Shown here in pieces: positions 25,902 to 34,524 of a stretch of DNA of 37,806 bases; position 1 is the stretch's first letter; every line of letters starts with the position of its first letter. The notes under the pieces are model-generated. The model did no database searches, was not told the DNA's origin, and saw only the letters and a program-made list of their open reading frames with translations. Origin of the DNA: Kiritimatiellia bacterium (GTDB lineage Bacteria; Verrucomicrobiota; Kiritimatiellia; RFP12; UBA1067); NCBI GenBank assembly GCA_017525225.1, contig JAFXTB010000074.1, forward strand, positions 1 to 37,806, in the 5' to 3' direction. A program made the position numbers and the translations under genes.

Positions 25902-26252
25902 AAGGTTAGCTTCTTCAAAGAATTTTGTGGGGGGCACATTGCGGTTTGACCACGGAAACCTCGGAAGCCCGCGTTCGCGGGACACCGAAAGCAGCATGAA
26001 AGAGGCCTTTGGACATTTCGCTGATATTCGTCCTTCTTCAATTTCCCGATGTTTTGAATAAGGGTGATTTGCGGCTGAAATGTGTGAAACCTCTATTTCT
26101 CAGCCCTTTCCGTGCCGCACATGGGTGCGTTTCGGAGTATTCAGTGGTTGGAATCTCCACAAAAAACATTGAACCGTCAAAGGCTAACAAAGGTAGGGTC
26201 ACGCGTCCCGCGTGACCGTGGACGCGCGTCCCTACCATTCAACTCTTCAACT
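25902..26252. other. Intergenic region between convergent genes
   Basis: No convincing gene is seen. It holds a small perfect hairpin CCCGCG-TT-CGCGGG (25968-25981), a CACGGAAACCTCGGAA stretch like the simple repeats of PVC-group intergenic DNA, an inverted REP pair (26192-26236) and an 8-bp repeat TTCAACTC near 26239-26254. A 68-codon frame at 26009-26215 has no ribosome site or homology that I recognise. Confidence 0.6.
26192..26236. repeat. Inverted REP pair (REPIN-like), GTAG type
   Basis: Outer arms GGTAGGG (26192-26198) and CCCTACC (26230-26236) enclose two palindromes: TCACGCG-TCC-CGCGTGA (26199-26215) and GGACGCGCGTCC (26220-26231). Each palindrome is preceded on its own strand by GTAG, the arrangement of two head-to-head REP sequences. 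Confidence 0.65.
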
Positions 26253-27206
26253 CTAGAACTCGTCCGGCAGATCGATGCGCATGGTGCGGCTCTTCGATGC
26301 CTCGGTGGATTTGTCGGCGGCGGCAGGCGCAGGCTGCTTCTCTTCATCGAACAGCAACGCATCGATTCTAATCGTCCTGTTCTTAAGCACCGAAGGATCA
26401 AGATCCTCGACCTCCATCGCCGAAATTATCTCCTTCTTCGTTTCCGCATCCCCGGTCATGGCGTACGTCGTACCAGGTTCGGATTTGGACGGCACTAGCA
26501 ATATGGCGCCGCAGGCAGGGCATTCCGCCTCATAGCCGATCGTCTCCATCGGCGCGATTATCTCCTGCCCACATGTTGTGCACTTGAACGAAATGGCCTG
26601 ATCCCCCTTCACCTCAGGCGCATCAATGAATCCATCGCTAGACTTCTCCGCCTCTTCTGCCACTGGGGCTGCCGTCTCGGCAGGTTTCTCTGTCTCTTCG
26701 GCCACAGGGGCGGCCGGCTCAGCAGGTTTCTCCGCCGCTTCAGCCACAAGGGCGGCCGGCTCGGCAGGCTTCTCCGCCTCCTCGGCCACAGGGGCAACCT
26801 CGGCAGACACCCCCTGCGCCACAACCGAGGCTTCTGCGGCGGCCGCCTTTTCAGCCTCCTTCTGGGCCATGAGCGCGTTATATTCCTCCAACTTCATGGG
26901 GGCAACGCGCGGAGCGACGGTCTCCTTTGCCCGTTTGGACAGCACCACATGGAGTGAATCGCGCTCCGGCAGCATCAGCTGTTCACCCGTTATCGGATTG
27001 CGTACCTTGCGCGGCTCGCGCCGCACTACATCAAACTTGCACAGCCCTGGCAGTATGAAATAGTTGGCCTTCGCCTCGCGATAGGCTATCTCGATTATCG
27101 CTTCAAGCGCCGCGCGCGACTGGCGCTGTGATATTCCCGCGCGGAAAGCCAGCTCCTTGATCAACCGACTCTTCGTATAGGCTCTCTTTTTCGGTGTCGC
27201 ATCCAT
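26253..27206 (-). CDS. HU-like DNA-binding protein with acidic repeats, zinc ribbon and RT(I/M)RID motifs
   Basis: 317 residues from the ATG at 27206, with AAGGGAG 8 nt upstream; longer in-frame starts run under the divergent gene. Residues 10-95 are an HU/IHF-type domain (SRLIKELAFRAGISQRQ, FILPGLCKFDVV, the DNA-arm signature RKVRNPITGE). Residues 138-191 are four 14-residue Ala/Pro/Glu repeats (APVAEEAEKPAEPA type). Residues 207-239 are a zinc ribbon with C209-x2-C212 and C229-x2-C232. The C-terminus has two copies of a short motif, RTIRID (277-282) and RTMRID (307-312), the last followed by LPDEF at the end. It likely binds DNA as a nucleoid or regulatory protein; the repeated motif may be a docking or phosphorylation site. 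This combination is not one I can name. Confidence 0.8.
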   Translation of the reverse strand: MDATPKKRAYTKSRLIKELAFRAGISQRQSRAALEAIIEIAYREAKANYFILPGLCKFDVVRREPRKVRNPITGEQLMLPERDSLHVVLSKRAKETVAPRVAPMKLEEYNALMAQKEAEKAAAAEASVVAQGVSAEVAPVAEEAEKPAEPAALVAEAAEKPAEPAAPVAEETEKPAETAAPVAEEAEKSSDGFIDAPEVKGDQAISFKCTTCGQEIIAPMETIGYEAECPACGAILLVPSKSEPGTTYAMTGDAETKKEIISAMEVEDLDPSVLKNRTIRIDALLFDEEKQPAPAAADKSTEASKSRTMRIDLPDEF

Positions 27207-27287
27207 GAAAACATCTCCCTTCCTAACAAGATACAGCAAAATCCGTGCCAGTCCACCAGCTCGGTTTTTATCTTTTTGACTTTGTCG

Positions 27288-27309
27288 GATGCGTGGAATA
27301 TGGTAGAAT
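27288..27309 (+). promoter_or_regulatory. Extended -10 upstream of the MBL-fold gene
   Basis: TGG-TAGAAT (27301-27309), with TTGTCG at 27282-27287 giving a 16 bp spacer. The ATG is 43 nt after the -10. Confidence 0.5.
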
Positions 27310-27351
27310 CTCCGCGTTGAATCTATTTGACATCTAAAAACGGATCTAGAG

Positions 27352-28311
27352 ATGAACCAGAAAAATGGAATTGCAGACAGTCGCTTGACGGTTACGACAG
27401 GATCTTTGCCGCTCGGGCGTAGAACTTTCGTCAAAGGTGCGCTTTGCGCGGCGGCGACGGGGATCGGGAGCATGCTTCCTGCAGTGGATTGCGCGGACGA
27501 TGCCCTGGACCAATGGCAGCGGGACACCGATCTCGTGAAGGCCGACGTCTACAACCAATACATGCGCGATGGCGACAAACGAGGATTGGTCTCGCTTGAG
27601 AACCTCGAGCGTGCATTTGAGAAGGTGTTCCGAGAAGTCGGCGAGACGGCCGTCGGGGATGTGCCTGCGATATGGAGCGTCTATAACATGGGGTACATTG
27701 TAAAGACGCGCGAGGCCCTTTTCTCGATCGATCTCGTCCATAGACGCGCACCGGAACTTGCTCCCCGCCTGGATTTCGCGCTCATAACCCACAATCACGA
27801 CGACCATTGGCGGCCAAACTTCTACAGGCAGATGGATGGCGCTGGAAAGACCGTCATATCCAACTTTCTGGATAATTACGGGGTTCGCAACTGGAGAAAG
27901 GACGGCGGCTTCACACGCGCAGTCAAGACCTTCAAGATAAAGGATGTGGAGATCAGGACGACTCTTGTCGACCATAACGACTACCTCATAGATTTCACGA
28001 CCGCCTTCGAGATACGCGTCGGCAACTGGATATTGTACCATACAGGCGATTGCGGCAAAGGCAGCGAAGCCAAGCTTGGAACGGCATGGGGGCGGCCGGA
28101 TCTGTGGCTCTTCTTCCCCGGTTGCGGGATAGATGTGGCAAAGGCGATGGCCAAGGTGAATCCGAAGCGGGTGGTTTTCGGGCACCTCTGGGAACTAGGC
28201 CATACGAAGGGCCGACTCACCACGCCAATGGTACGCGCCGCCAGGGCAAAGGCGGGATCGGCAGGCTTCACAAACGTGTCCACCGCACTCTGGGGTGACA
28301 GGATCTGCTAG
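27352..28311 (+). CDS. Tat-exported MBL-fold metallohydrolase
   Basis: 319 residues. A twin-arginine signal (LGRRTFVKGALCAAATG, Arg23-Arg24) indicates folded export, typical for a metal-loaded enzyme. The metallo-beta-lactamase fold shows THNHDDH (His147, His149, Asp151, His152), then the GDCG aspartate motif and a GHLWELGH segment near the end. These are the ligands of a binuclear metal site. The substrate cannot be read from sequence; UlaG-like or lipid/sugar phosphate relatives are possible. It diverges from the HU-like gene. An extended -10 lies upstream. The start lacks a clear ribosome site. Confidence 0.82.
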   Translation: MNQKNGIADSRLTVTTGSLPLGRRTFVKGALCAAATGIGSMLPAVDCADDALDQWQRDTDLVKADVYNQYMRDGDKRGLVSLENLERAFEKVFREVGETAVGDVPAIWSVYNMGYIVKTREALFSIDLVHRRAPELAPRLDFALITHNHDDHWRPNFYRQMDGAGKTVISNFLDNYGVRNWRKDGGFTRAVKTFKIKDVEIRTTLVDHNDYLIDFTTAFEIRVGNWILYHTGDCGKGSEAKLGTAWGRPDLWLFFPGCGIDVAKAMAKVNPKRVVFGHLWELGHTKGRLTTPMVRAARAKAGSAGFTNVSTALWGDRIC

Positions 28312-28338
28312 AAAGTCTGGATTGCCTCGCTTGTCGCT

Positions 28339-28367
28339 TTGCCTTTTGGCATCGTTTCTGCTACAAT
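28339..28367 (+). promoter_or_regulatory. Promoter of the PAS gene
   Basis: TTGCCT (28339-28344), 17 bp, TACAAT (28362-28367) preceded by TGC (extended -10). The ATG at 28395 follows with GAGG 10 nt upstream of it. Confidence 0.65.
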
Positions 28368-28394
28368 AGAAACACGAACTGAGGTAATTGTCTC

Positions 28395-29000
28395 ATGAAA
28401 TTCTGGTTTGGGAAGAAAGAGGGTACCGGCGAGGTTCCGGAGAAGGCGGATGCGACCGTTGTATTCGCCACGGAAGCGGAGCGTCCAGCAGAGGCGTCGC
28501 CGGCCGGTTCGGCGCAGACGGATGCCGCGGCAGCGGCTGGCGGACATCAGGCGGGCAAGGCGGCGGCGCAATCCGCCCCTGCGCCGTCTGCAGGGCCTAC
28601 GGTTCCAATCCGGCCGCAGAAAGGGCAGAAGGCCCTATACTACCAGATGATGAATGCGCTCTACGACGCCGTGCTCATTCTGGACGACAACGGCCATGTG
28701 GTGGATTGCAACGAGCGGACATCCTCCATATTCGGCCACTCGCGCGAAGAGCTGTGGGATGCCGCCGTGACGGTTCTGATACCGGGCATAAACCCGCAGA
28801 TATTCGCAAAGATGAAGGAAGGTCTGCACGGCAACAGGCGCGTGATGATCAACGCCCGCTGCCATCGCAAGGACGGCACCACATTCCCTGGCGAGGTGGG
28901 GGCGGGGCTCATGGACCTCACCGGTGAGAACCTCGTGCTGACCGTCCGCAACATCGAAAAGCGCGCACCCGTGCGCGCCATCATCAGACCCGCCTCGTGA
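28395..29000 (+). CDS. Stand-alone PAS-domain protein
   Basis: 201 residues. Residues 1-75 are low-complexity, Ala/Pro-rich and probably disordered. Residues about 78-190 are one PAS domain: ALYDAVLILDDNGHVVDCNE, SREELW, a MINARCHRKDGTTFPGEV core and the closing LVLTVRNIEKR. No kinase, cyclase or HTH output domain is fused, so it must work by protein contact, for example with a partner kinase or regulator. A ligand (haem, flavin or other) cannot be predicted. The DeoR regulator gene follows after 31 nt in the same direction, and may share this promoter. Confidence 0.85.
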   Translation: MKFWFGKKEGTGEVPEKADATVVFATEAERPAEASPAGSAQTDAAAAAGGHQAGKAAAQSAPAPSAGPTVPIRPQKGQKALYYQMMNALYDAVLILDDNGHVVDCNERTSSIFGHSREELWDAAVTVLIPGINPQIFAKMKEGLHGNRRVMINARCHRKDGTTFPGEVGAGLMDLTGENLVLTVRNIEKRAPVRAIIRPAS

Positions 29001-29031
29001 CGGAGCTTCGAAGGCGATTGCCGTTCATGCC

Positions 29032-29742
29032 ATGGAGAAGCTGCGCACCCACCTCATCCTTGAATATCTCAAGAAGTGCAAGACCTGCACTCTGACCGAG
29101 CTGATGGAGCGTTTCGGCGTCAGTTCGGCGACCATCCATCGCGATGTAGCGGAGCTGGCGCGCAGGGATGCCGTGGAACGGGTGCGCGGCGGACTTATCT
29201 TCCGATCGCCGCCTCCAGGCCGCGACGGCGGCGCCGAATATGCCGAACGTGTCGTCACAAACCGCGCTGGGAAGGTAGCCGCCGCGCAGAAGGCGCTGGC
29301 GTGCATCACGGAGGGCGACATCCTCTTCCTGGATTCGTCCACCACGGTGTACGAGCTCGCAGTCATGCTCGTCAAGTCCGACATCGCCCACCTTACGATC
29401 GTCACCAACTCCGTGTCGATAATCCAGAACTTCCGAAAGATGCCCGCCCACTGGGTGCTTATCGGCCTCGGCGGCACCTACGATCCGCAGCTGAACTCCA
29501 TCCTCGGCGCCGCGGCGCTGGCGCAGCTTGCGGAATTCAACATCACAAAGGCGTTCGTATCCGCATTCGGCGTCAACGAGCACGATGTCACCACGAACCA
29601 CGAAAGACAGGCGGAGATCATCAGGAAGGTCCTCGCCGCCGCGGACAGGCGCTACCTCATCGCCGACCGTTCGAAGATCGGTCGTACCGGCCTCTACCGG
29701 CTCGCCACCCGTAGCGCGTTCAATGCAATCTTCACAGGATGA
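29032..29742 (+). CDS. DeoR-family transcriptional regulator
   Basis: 236 residues. N-terminal winged helix (LTELMERFGVSSATIHRDV, ERVRGGLI) and a DeoR C-terminal sensor domain with family patterns LDSSTTVYELA, VTNSV, a FVSAFGV segment and DRSKIGR. DeoR proteins sense sugar phosphates and usually repress neighbouring catabolic genes. The SGNH esterase gene starts 49 nt downstream and is a likely target or operon partner. The helix-turn-helix and sensor are intact. The ATG at 29032 gives the normal family length; its ribosome site is weak. Confidence 0.88.
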   Translation: MEKLRTHLILEYLKKCKTCTLTELMERFGVSSATIHRDVAELARRDAVERVRGGLIFRSPPPGRDGGAEYAERVVTNRAGKVAAAQKALACITEGDILFLDSSTTVYELAVMLVKSDIAHLTIVTNSVSIIQNFRKMPAHWVLIGLGGTYDPQLNSILGAAALAQLAEFNITKAFVSAFGVNEHDVTTNHERQAEIIRKVLAAADRRYLIADRSKIGRTGLYRLATRSAFNAIFTG

Positions 29743-29791
29743 GGGAACGTGCATGGTCCGCACCCGATTGGAAAGGAAAGGAAAGACTCTC

Positions 29792-31165
29792 ATGAAAAGA
29801 CCCCTGTTTTACGGCGCTCTGGCGCTGATGCCCCTCGTTGCCACGGCCAAGCCATTCAAGGATGGCGACGTGGTGGTGTTCTTCGGCGATTCGATAACGC
29901 ACGGCGGACTGTACCACGAATACATCACCGACTACTACCGCACGCGTTTCCCGGAGGCTGACATACGGTTCATAAATTCGGGCATCGGCGGCGATACCGC
30001 ATCCGGCGCGATGCCGCGCATCCCCGTGGATGTCGCAGAATACAATCCCACGCACGTGGCATACCACTTCGGCATGAACGACGTCTCGCGCGGCAACTAC
30101 ACCTACACGCCCACGTCGGCATCGCTGCAGCGCGCTGAAGCGGCCCAGATCCGCTACCGCGAGAACATGTCGGCCCTGGTCGCGAAGGTAAAGGAGGCCG
30201 TCCCCGGCGCGAAATCAATCTACTTCACGCCCACGCCGTACGACGATACCGCCGTGATAACCAACATCCCGCCCGGCGCTACAGGCTGGGCCACCGTGAA
30301 CCAGCAAGGCTGCAACACGGGCCTCGCGCTGATGTCGGGCTTCATACTCGCCAAGGCCAAGAAGGACGGTGCAATGGGCGTGGACTGGTTCTCCACCTTG
30401 CAGAACTACATCATGGACCACCGCAAGGGCAACCCCTATTTCAAGCTCACAGGCTACGACCGCGTCCATCCAAGGACCCTCGGCCACTCGCTCATGGCAT
30501 GGAAGTTCCTGAAGGACCAGGGCGTGCCGGCCGTCGTGTCGGATGTGGCGGTGGATGCCGCCTCCGGCCAAGCCACCCGCAGCAACAACGCCACCGTTTC
30601 CGAGATCGCCCGCACCGGCGGCGGCATCGCCTTCACGCTGCTGGCGAAGTCGCTCCCCTTCCCGATCCCCGCCGAGGCGCAGGACGCCGCCCGCGAGCTG
30701 GGCATCGAAGATGCGCTCAACCGCGAAACGCTCGCCGTCGCAGGTCTCGCCCCCGGATCGTACACGCTCAAGATCGATGGTGCCGAGATCGGCGAATGGT
30801 CCTCCGAGGAATGGGCGCAAGGCGTGCATCTCGGCTTCAACGCCAAGACTCCCCAATACGCCCAGGCGCGCAAGGTGTTCGACGAAACAGCCCGCCTCAG
30901 CGCGTCCGAACGCATATTGCGCGGATACCATTCGGCGCGCTGGTACTACGGTCGGCGCGCGCCCGTTGACGACGTCAAGGCCTTCGCCGCCTGGTTCGAG
31001 AAGAACGAGCCGAAGAAGGATGGCGGCTTCGCGCAGCGTGTGCCTGGCTACTGCAAATACTGGCCCACCTACCGCCAGACGCGCGAACAGCTTCGCGCCG
31101 ACCAGGAGAAGGCGCGCGAGCTGGGCAGGCCCAAGGCACACCGCTACGAGATAACGCGCCGCTGA
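29792..31165 (+). CDS. Secreted SGNH/GDSL-family esterase
   Basis: 457 residues from the ATG at 29792, which follows an AAGGAAAG ribosome site; a longer start would overlap the regulator. A signal peptide (MKRPLFYGALALMPLVATA) precedes the SGNH blocks: GDSITHGG with nucleophile Ser34, GGDTASG (block II), FGMND (block III) and DRVHP with Asp223/His226 completing the triad. About 220 further residues form an added C-terminal region (LKIDGAEIGEWSSEEW, a wall-like alpha/beta part). SGNH enzymes of this type de-acetylate polysaccharides, which fits the secreted, glycan-centred repertoire. The exact ester substrate is unknown. Confidence 0.87.
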   Translation: MKRPLFYGALALMPLVATAKPFKDGDVVVFFGDSITHGGLYHEYITDYYRTRFPEADIRFINSGIGGDTASGAMPRIPVDVAEYNPTHVAYHFGMNDVSRGNYTYTPTSASLQRAEAAQIRYRENMSALVAKVKEAVPGAKSIYFTPTPYDDTAVITNIPPGATGWATVNQQGCNTGLALMSGFILAKAKKDGAMGVDWFSTLQNYIMDHRKGNPYFKLTGYDRVHPRTLGHSLMAWKFLKDQGVPAVVSDVAVDAASGQATRSNNATVSEIARTGGGIAFTLLAKSLPFPIPAEAQDAARELGIEDALNRETLAVAGLAPGSYTLKIDGAEIGEWSSEEWAQGVHLGFNAKTPQYAQARKVFDETARLSASERILRGYHSARWYYGRRAPVDDVKAFAAWFEKNEPKKDGGFAQRVPGYCKYWPTYRQTREQLRADQEKARELGRPKAHRYEITRR

Positions 31166-31180
31166 CGATGTTTCAAGAAT

Positions 31181-31216
31181 GACCGGAGGACGCGACGGGG
31201 CGCGTCCCTCCCGGTC
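31181..31216 (-). repeat. REP-like palindrome, GGAG type (copy 2)
   Basis: Inner core GGACGCG-ACGGGG-CGCGTCC (31188-31207), identical to the copy at 17463-17482, inside outer arms GACCGG (31181-31186) and CCGGTC (31211-31216). GGAG precedes the stem on the minus strand. It starts 16 nt after the esterase stop, so it may also act as a terminator. Confidence 0.65.
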
Positions 31217-31327
31217 TGAATTTTTTCTGACTTTGCCTTGTCAGATTTCCATGTCGCACCGTCCTTCCACATTGTAAGCGGGAGACGGTCTCCTGCAAAA
31301 CCTTCAAAGCAGAAAGTCAGGTGTGAT

Positions 31328-31573
31328 ATGAACAACAAGAAATTCCTCGTCGCCCTCATGGGCCTTCTCGCAGTCGCAGGCACGGCATTCGCACATCCCG
31401 GATGCGGCCCGGCGCCAACGGTCCGCCACAGCGCACCGTTCTTCGCGCCTCCTACCCCTCCTCCGCCGCCTCCCCCTCCGCCACCGCCTCCTCCCCCTCC
31501 GCCGCCACGGCACCATGGATGGGGTCACCACGGAGGCGGTCACCATGGAGGCGGACATCACGGATGGCGGTAG
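31328..31573 (+). CDS. Small secreted Pro-rich / His-Gly-rich protein
   Basis: 81 residues. A signal peptide (MNNKKFLVALMGLLAVAGTAFA) is followed by a short Cys-containing segment, 17 consecutive prolines encoded by mixed CCN codons, and a C-terminal tail of His-His-Gly repeats (HHGWGHHGGGHHGGGHHG). The varied proline codons argue for selection on the protein rather than replication slippage. The His-rich tail could bind metal ions; this is inference. The polyproline stretch would normally need EF-P for translation. No family is recognised. It lies between the SGNH esterase gene and convergent M20 gene. Confidence 0.7.
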   Translation: MNNKKFLVALMGLLAVAGTAFAHPGCGPAPTVRHSAPFFAPPTPPPPPPPPPPPPPPPPPRHHGWGHHGGGHHGGGHHGWR

Positions 31574-31589
31574 ACGTAGACTGGCAACG

Positions 31590-31617
31590 GACCCGCAGGC
31601 ATGCACGCCTGCGGGTC
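31590..31617. terminator. Bidirectional terminator hairpin
   Basis: GACCCGCAGGC (31590-31600), loop ATGCAC and GCCTGCGGGTC (31607-31617): an 11-bp perfect stem between the convergent small secreted gene and the M20 peptidase gene. There is no clear T-tract, so the terminator call rests on the stem and position. Confidence 0.6.
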
Positions 31618-31630
31618 TGGTTTGATGCGT

Positions 31631-32974
31631 TCAGCCTTTCAGGGCCTTGAGCATTGAAGCGGCCCAGGCCCTGCACATGGCGAACTGCTCGAAGCCGAAC
31701 GACTCGTTCGGGGAGTGGATGCAGTCTCCGCTCTGCCCAAAGCCCACCAGCAGCGGCGCCGCGCCGGAGAGGGTCCTGAGGGCGGAAACGATCGGGATCG
31801 ACGCACCATCCCACTGATACACGGCGCCACGGGGATCAAGCTCTCCCAGCACATGCGCCGCGAGCCGGAACAGCGGACTTGCCAGCGGCAGACGGAATCC
31901 TGCGGCCTCACCGGTCAGCTCTTCGATGAAGAGCTTCATCCCGCGGGGAAGATGCGCCTTGAGATGCCGTTCCAACGCGGCAAAGGCGGTTGCCGGAACC
32001 ATGCCGGGCACGAGCCGCATCGACAACTTCGCGATCGCCTGGCATGGGATCACCGTCTTGGACCCCGGCCCGCCGTAGCCGGAATGCACGCCATTGACCT
32101 CGATCGTCGGACGGAACGAATTGCGTTCGGTGAGCGTAAGCCCCATCTCGCCACCTACCGGCGGCACGCCTACATCGCGCTCGAACTCCTCCGGCGATAC
32201 GGCCGCCCCTTCCGCGGCGGCACGCTCGGCCTCCGTGGGCGGTTCCATACCGTCCATGAAACCACGCACCGCGATGGCCCCGCTCTCGTCGTGCAGCGAA
32301 GCCAGCAGCTCGCACATCGCCTGCGCGGCGTTCGGCGCGATGCCTCCGTACGCGCCGGAATGCAGATCGCGGTTGGCACCTTCCAGACGGATGGTGAAAT
32401 GCGACACTCCCCGCAGCCCCGCGACGATCGCAGGACGAAGCTCCTTCGCCGCCGAAGTATCGCAGACGGCCAGCACATCCGCCTTGAGCCTGGCACGGAG
32501 CGAGGGCGCGAGCCTGCCCAGCACTACGCTGCCGCTTTCCTCCTGGCCTTCAAGCAGTATCTTGAGCGTGGGCGCATCGTTCGAAAACTCCGCAAGGAAG
32601 TCCCTGAGGCCGCAGAGAAAGGCGAAGAACTGGCCCTTGTCGTCCTGCGCGCCGCGCGCATATACGCGGCCATCCCGAACGGTAGGCTCGAACGGCGGAG
32701 TGTCCCAGGCGTCGAGCGGATCCGGCGGCTGCACGTCGTAGTGTCCGTAGAACAGGACCGTGGGCGCACCTTCCGCGCCGCGCCGTTCGGCGAAGAGGAA
32801 CGGCGGATGGCCGCCCTCCGTGATGAGTTCGCCGGTGAAGCCGAGCGGCGCCAGCCATTGCCTGAGCCACATCGCGCACTGCACGCAATCGCGTAGATGC
32901 ATCGGATCTGCGCCAATGGTCTGGAAGCGCAGCAGCTCGAAGTATTCGTCCCTTGTGGAATCTTCCATGTCCAT
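31631..32974 (-). CDS. M20-family metallopeptidase (dipeptidase type)
   Basis: 447 residues. Metal-site motifs in order: YGHYDVQ (His78, Asp80), GAQDDKGQ (Asp111), and LEGQEESGS (catalytic Glu145 and ligand Glu146). A dimerisation lid follows around residues 195-320 and the closing metal histidine region near the end. No signal peptide, so it is cytosolic and acts on imported peptides. The ATG is 4 nt after the transporter stop. Coupling with the FucP-type transporter suggests import followed by hydrolysis of one compound, perhaps a peptide-linked sugar, but this is inference. Confidence 0.9.
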   Translation of the reverse strand: MDMEDSTRDEYFELLRFQTIGADPMHLRDCVQCAMWLRQWLAPLGFTGELITEGGHPPFLFAERRGAEGAPTVLFYGHYDVQPPDPLDAWDTPPFEPTVRDGRVYARGAQDDKGQFFAFLCGLRDFLAEFSNDAPTLKILLEGQEESGSVVLGRLAPSLRARLKADVLAVCDTSAAKELRPAIVAGLRGVSHFTIRLEGANRDLHSGAYGGIAPNAAQAMCELLASLHDESGAIAVRGFMDGMEPPTEAERAAAEGAAVSPEEFERDVGVPPVGGEMGLTLTERNSFRPTIEVNGVHSGYGGPGSKTVIPCQAIAKLSMRLVPGMVPATAFAALERHLKAHLPRGMKLFIEELTGEAAGFRLPLASPLFRLAAHVLGELDPRGAVYQWDGASIPIVSALRTLSGAAPLLVGFGQSGDCIHSPNESFGFEQFAMCRAWAASMLKALKG

Positions 32975-32978
32975 GCCC

Positions 32979-34490
32979 TCAGTCTTCCCTGCGCCTGCCG
33001 CTGCCGCGGAACACCACGGCGTATGCGAACATGGCGACGAAGCAGATCACGGGTATGAAGAAGGATGCGCGCAGGGCGCCGGACGACGAGCGAAGGTTCG
33101 CATCCCAGGCATACGAGTACATCGGCACCAGCGAGAAGAACGCGCTCTCCTTCGCGCTGATCACGGACGCCATCCACGGCGTTATCACGGCTCCGCCAAG
33201 GATGGCCATGATCATGCCTGGCCCTCCCAGCTTGAAGCACTTGGGGTCGAGTCCGCCCAGCGCCATGCCGTAGATGGTCGGAAACAGGATCGCCATGAAC
33301 ACGCTTATGCCCACGAGTGCGATCACGTTGGCGGAGAACGGCACTCCGCACACGGTGAACAGCACGTTCGACGGCAGGTATATCGTGCCGAGCGAACAGA
33401 TCGTGCCGCACACGCAGAACGCCGCCATGATGCGCCAGGGGGCTATCCACTTCATCGCGTAGGAACCGGCCCAGCAGTTCGCGGTATGGATGGCGATCGC
33501 CAGCAGGTAGTAGGTGGCGGCCTGGTCCGGCGGCACGCCAAGCTCCTTCTGGCAGTAGGCGTTCATCCATGTCCACACCGCGATCTGCATGCCCACGTAG
33601 GCGAACAGGGCGATCACGCCGAAGACGTAGCGGGGCGTGCGCACCAGCGCCATGAACGACGCCCTGTAGGAAGGGATCGTGAAGATGCAGGTGAAGGGGC
33701 CGATCATGCCGCACAGCATCCACGCAAGCTTGTCCATATCGGGGAAGAGCCAGCCCGTGAGGGCGAACGGCGCGGCGGTGAGAAGCATGGCGCTTGCCAC
33801 GTGCGAGATGCGCGTGCGCAGCGGCGCACGGTTCGCCTCGGACTCCACGGCGGTGCGGATGGGATGCCGCAGGAAGTACAGCCAGATGGAGAGCATCACC
33901 AGGCACAGGCCCACGTAGGGCACGCATATCCACACCAGCTCCGTGTGCACTATCCCCCGGAGCGTCTCGGCGGGAAGGGTCAACCGCTCTTCCACGGTCG
34001 CAGGGTTGAGGTGCGCGAGGATGATCTTCTGCGCGAGGAATATTCCCACGAGCGACCCCACGGGATTCATGGCCTGCGCGAAGTTGAGCCGCCGGATGGC
34101 GGTCTTCGGGTCGCCCAGCGCCAGCATGCAGGAATTGGACGACGCCTCCAGGATCGCGCACCCGCCTGCCACCACGAATATGCCGATGAAGTAGAAGTCG
34201 AAGCTCTGGTGCACGCATGCCGGGATGTATAACAACGCGCCGCATACGTACACGCCCAGGCCGATCAGTATGCCGGCGCGGAACGAGAACTCCTCCACGA
34301 GAATCGAAGTGAACAACGCCAGCACCGCGTACGCCCCGTAGAAGGCCACCTGCACCAGTACGGCCTTGGACTGATCCATTGTGAAGATGCGCTGGAAGGC
34401 CGGCACCAGGTTGTCCGTCATGTTGTTGACCACACCCCAGAGGGCGAAGCAGGATATCAGCAGGATCAGGGTGAGCTTGGAATTCTTCAT
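32979..34490 (-). CDS. FucP-type major facilitator superfamily sugar/H+ symporter
   Basis: 503 residues with about 12 hydrophobic helices. The N-terminus (WGVVNNMTDNLVPAFQ) aligns with E. coli FucP. The functional residues Asp46, Glu135 and Asn162 of FucP have equivalents at Asp26, Glu115 (LEASSN) and Asn142 (AMNPVG) with the same spacings (89 and 27 residues), so a proton-coupled sugar transporter is likely. The loops near residues 165-185 are longer than in FucP. The M20 peptidase gene follows within 4 nt. Sugar specificity is unknown. Confidence 0.88.
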   Translation of the reverse strand: MKNSKLTLILLISCFALWGVVNNMTDNLVPAFQRIFTMDQSKAVLVQVAFYGAYAVLALFTSILVEEFSFRAGILIGLGVYVCGALLYIPACVHQSFDFYFIGIFVVAGGCAILEASSNSCMLALGDPKTAIRRLNFAQAMNPVGSLVGIFLAQKIILAHLNPATVEERLTLPAETLRGIVHTELVWICVPYVGLCLVMLSIWLYFLRHPIRTAVESEANRAPLRTRISHVASAMLLTAAPFALTGWLFPDMDKLAWMLCGMIGPFTCIFTIPSYRASFMALVRTPRYVFGVIALFAYVGMQIAVWTWMNAYCQKELGVPPDQAATYYLLAIAIHTANCWAGSYAMKWIAPWRIMAAFCVCGTICSLGTIYLPSNVLFTVCGVPFSANVIALVGISVFMAILFPTIYGMALGGLDPKCFKLGGPGMIMAILGGAVITPWMASVISAKESAFFSLVPMYSYAWDANLRSSSGALRASFFIPVICFVAMFAYAVVFRGSGRRRED

Positions 34491-34504
34491 TTCAGATATC
34501 GCGC

Positions 34505-34519
34505 ATCTATGGTATAGAT
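34505..34519. promoter_or_regulatory. Palindrome between tRNA-Ser and transporter gene
   Basis: ATCTAT-GGT-ATAGAT, a 6-bp-arm palindrome 14 nt before the transporter ATG. It could be an operator for the transporter or part of a terminator for the tRNA. No regulator can be assigned from the sequence. Confidence 0.35.
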
Positions 34520-34524
34520 CAAAC

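Noticed and set aside
26009-26215. Possible 68-residue gene in the intergenic region
   Set aside because: No ribosome site, no family, and it runs into the REP pair, so noncoding is more likely.
32524-34245. 573-codon minus-strand frame
   Set aside because: Spans the transporter/peptidase junction in a different frame; it is His/Arg-rich, unlike the well-motifed genes it overlaps.
34505-34519. LacI-type operator
   Set aside because: The palindrome is real, but its sequence does not match a known LacI-type site and no LacI gene is present; kept only as an unassigned palindrome.
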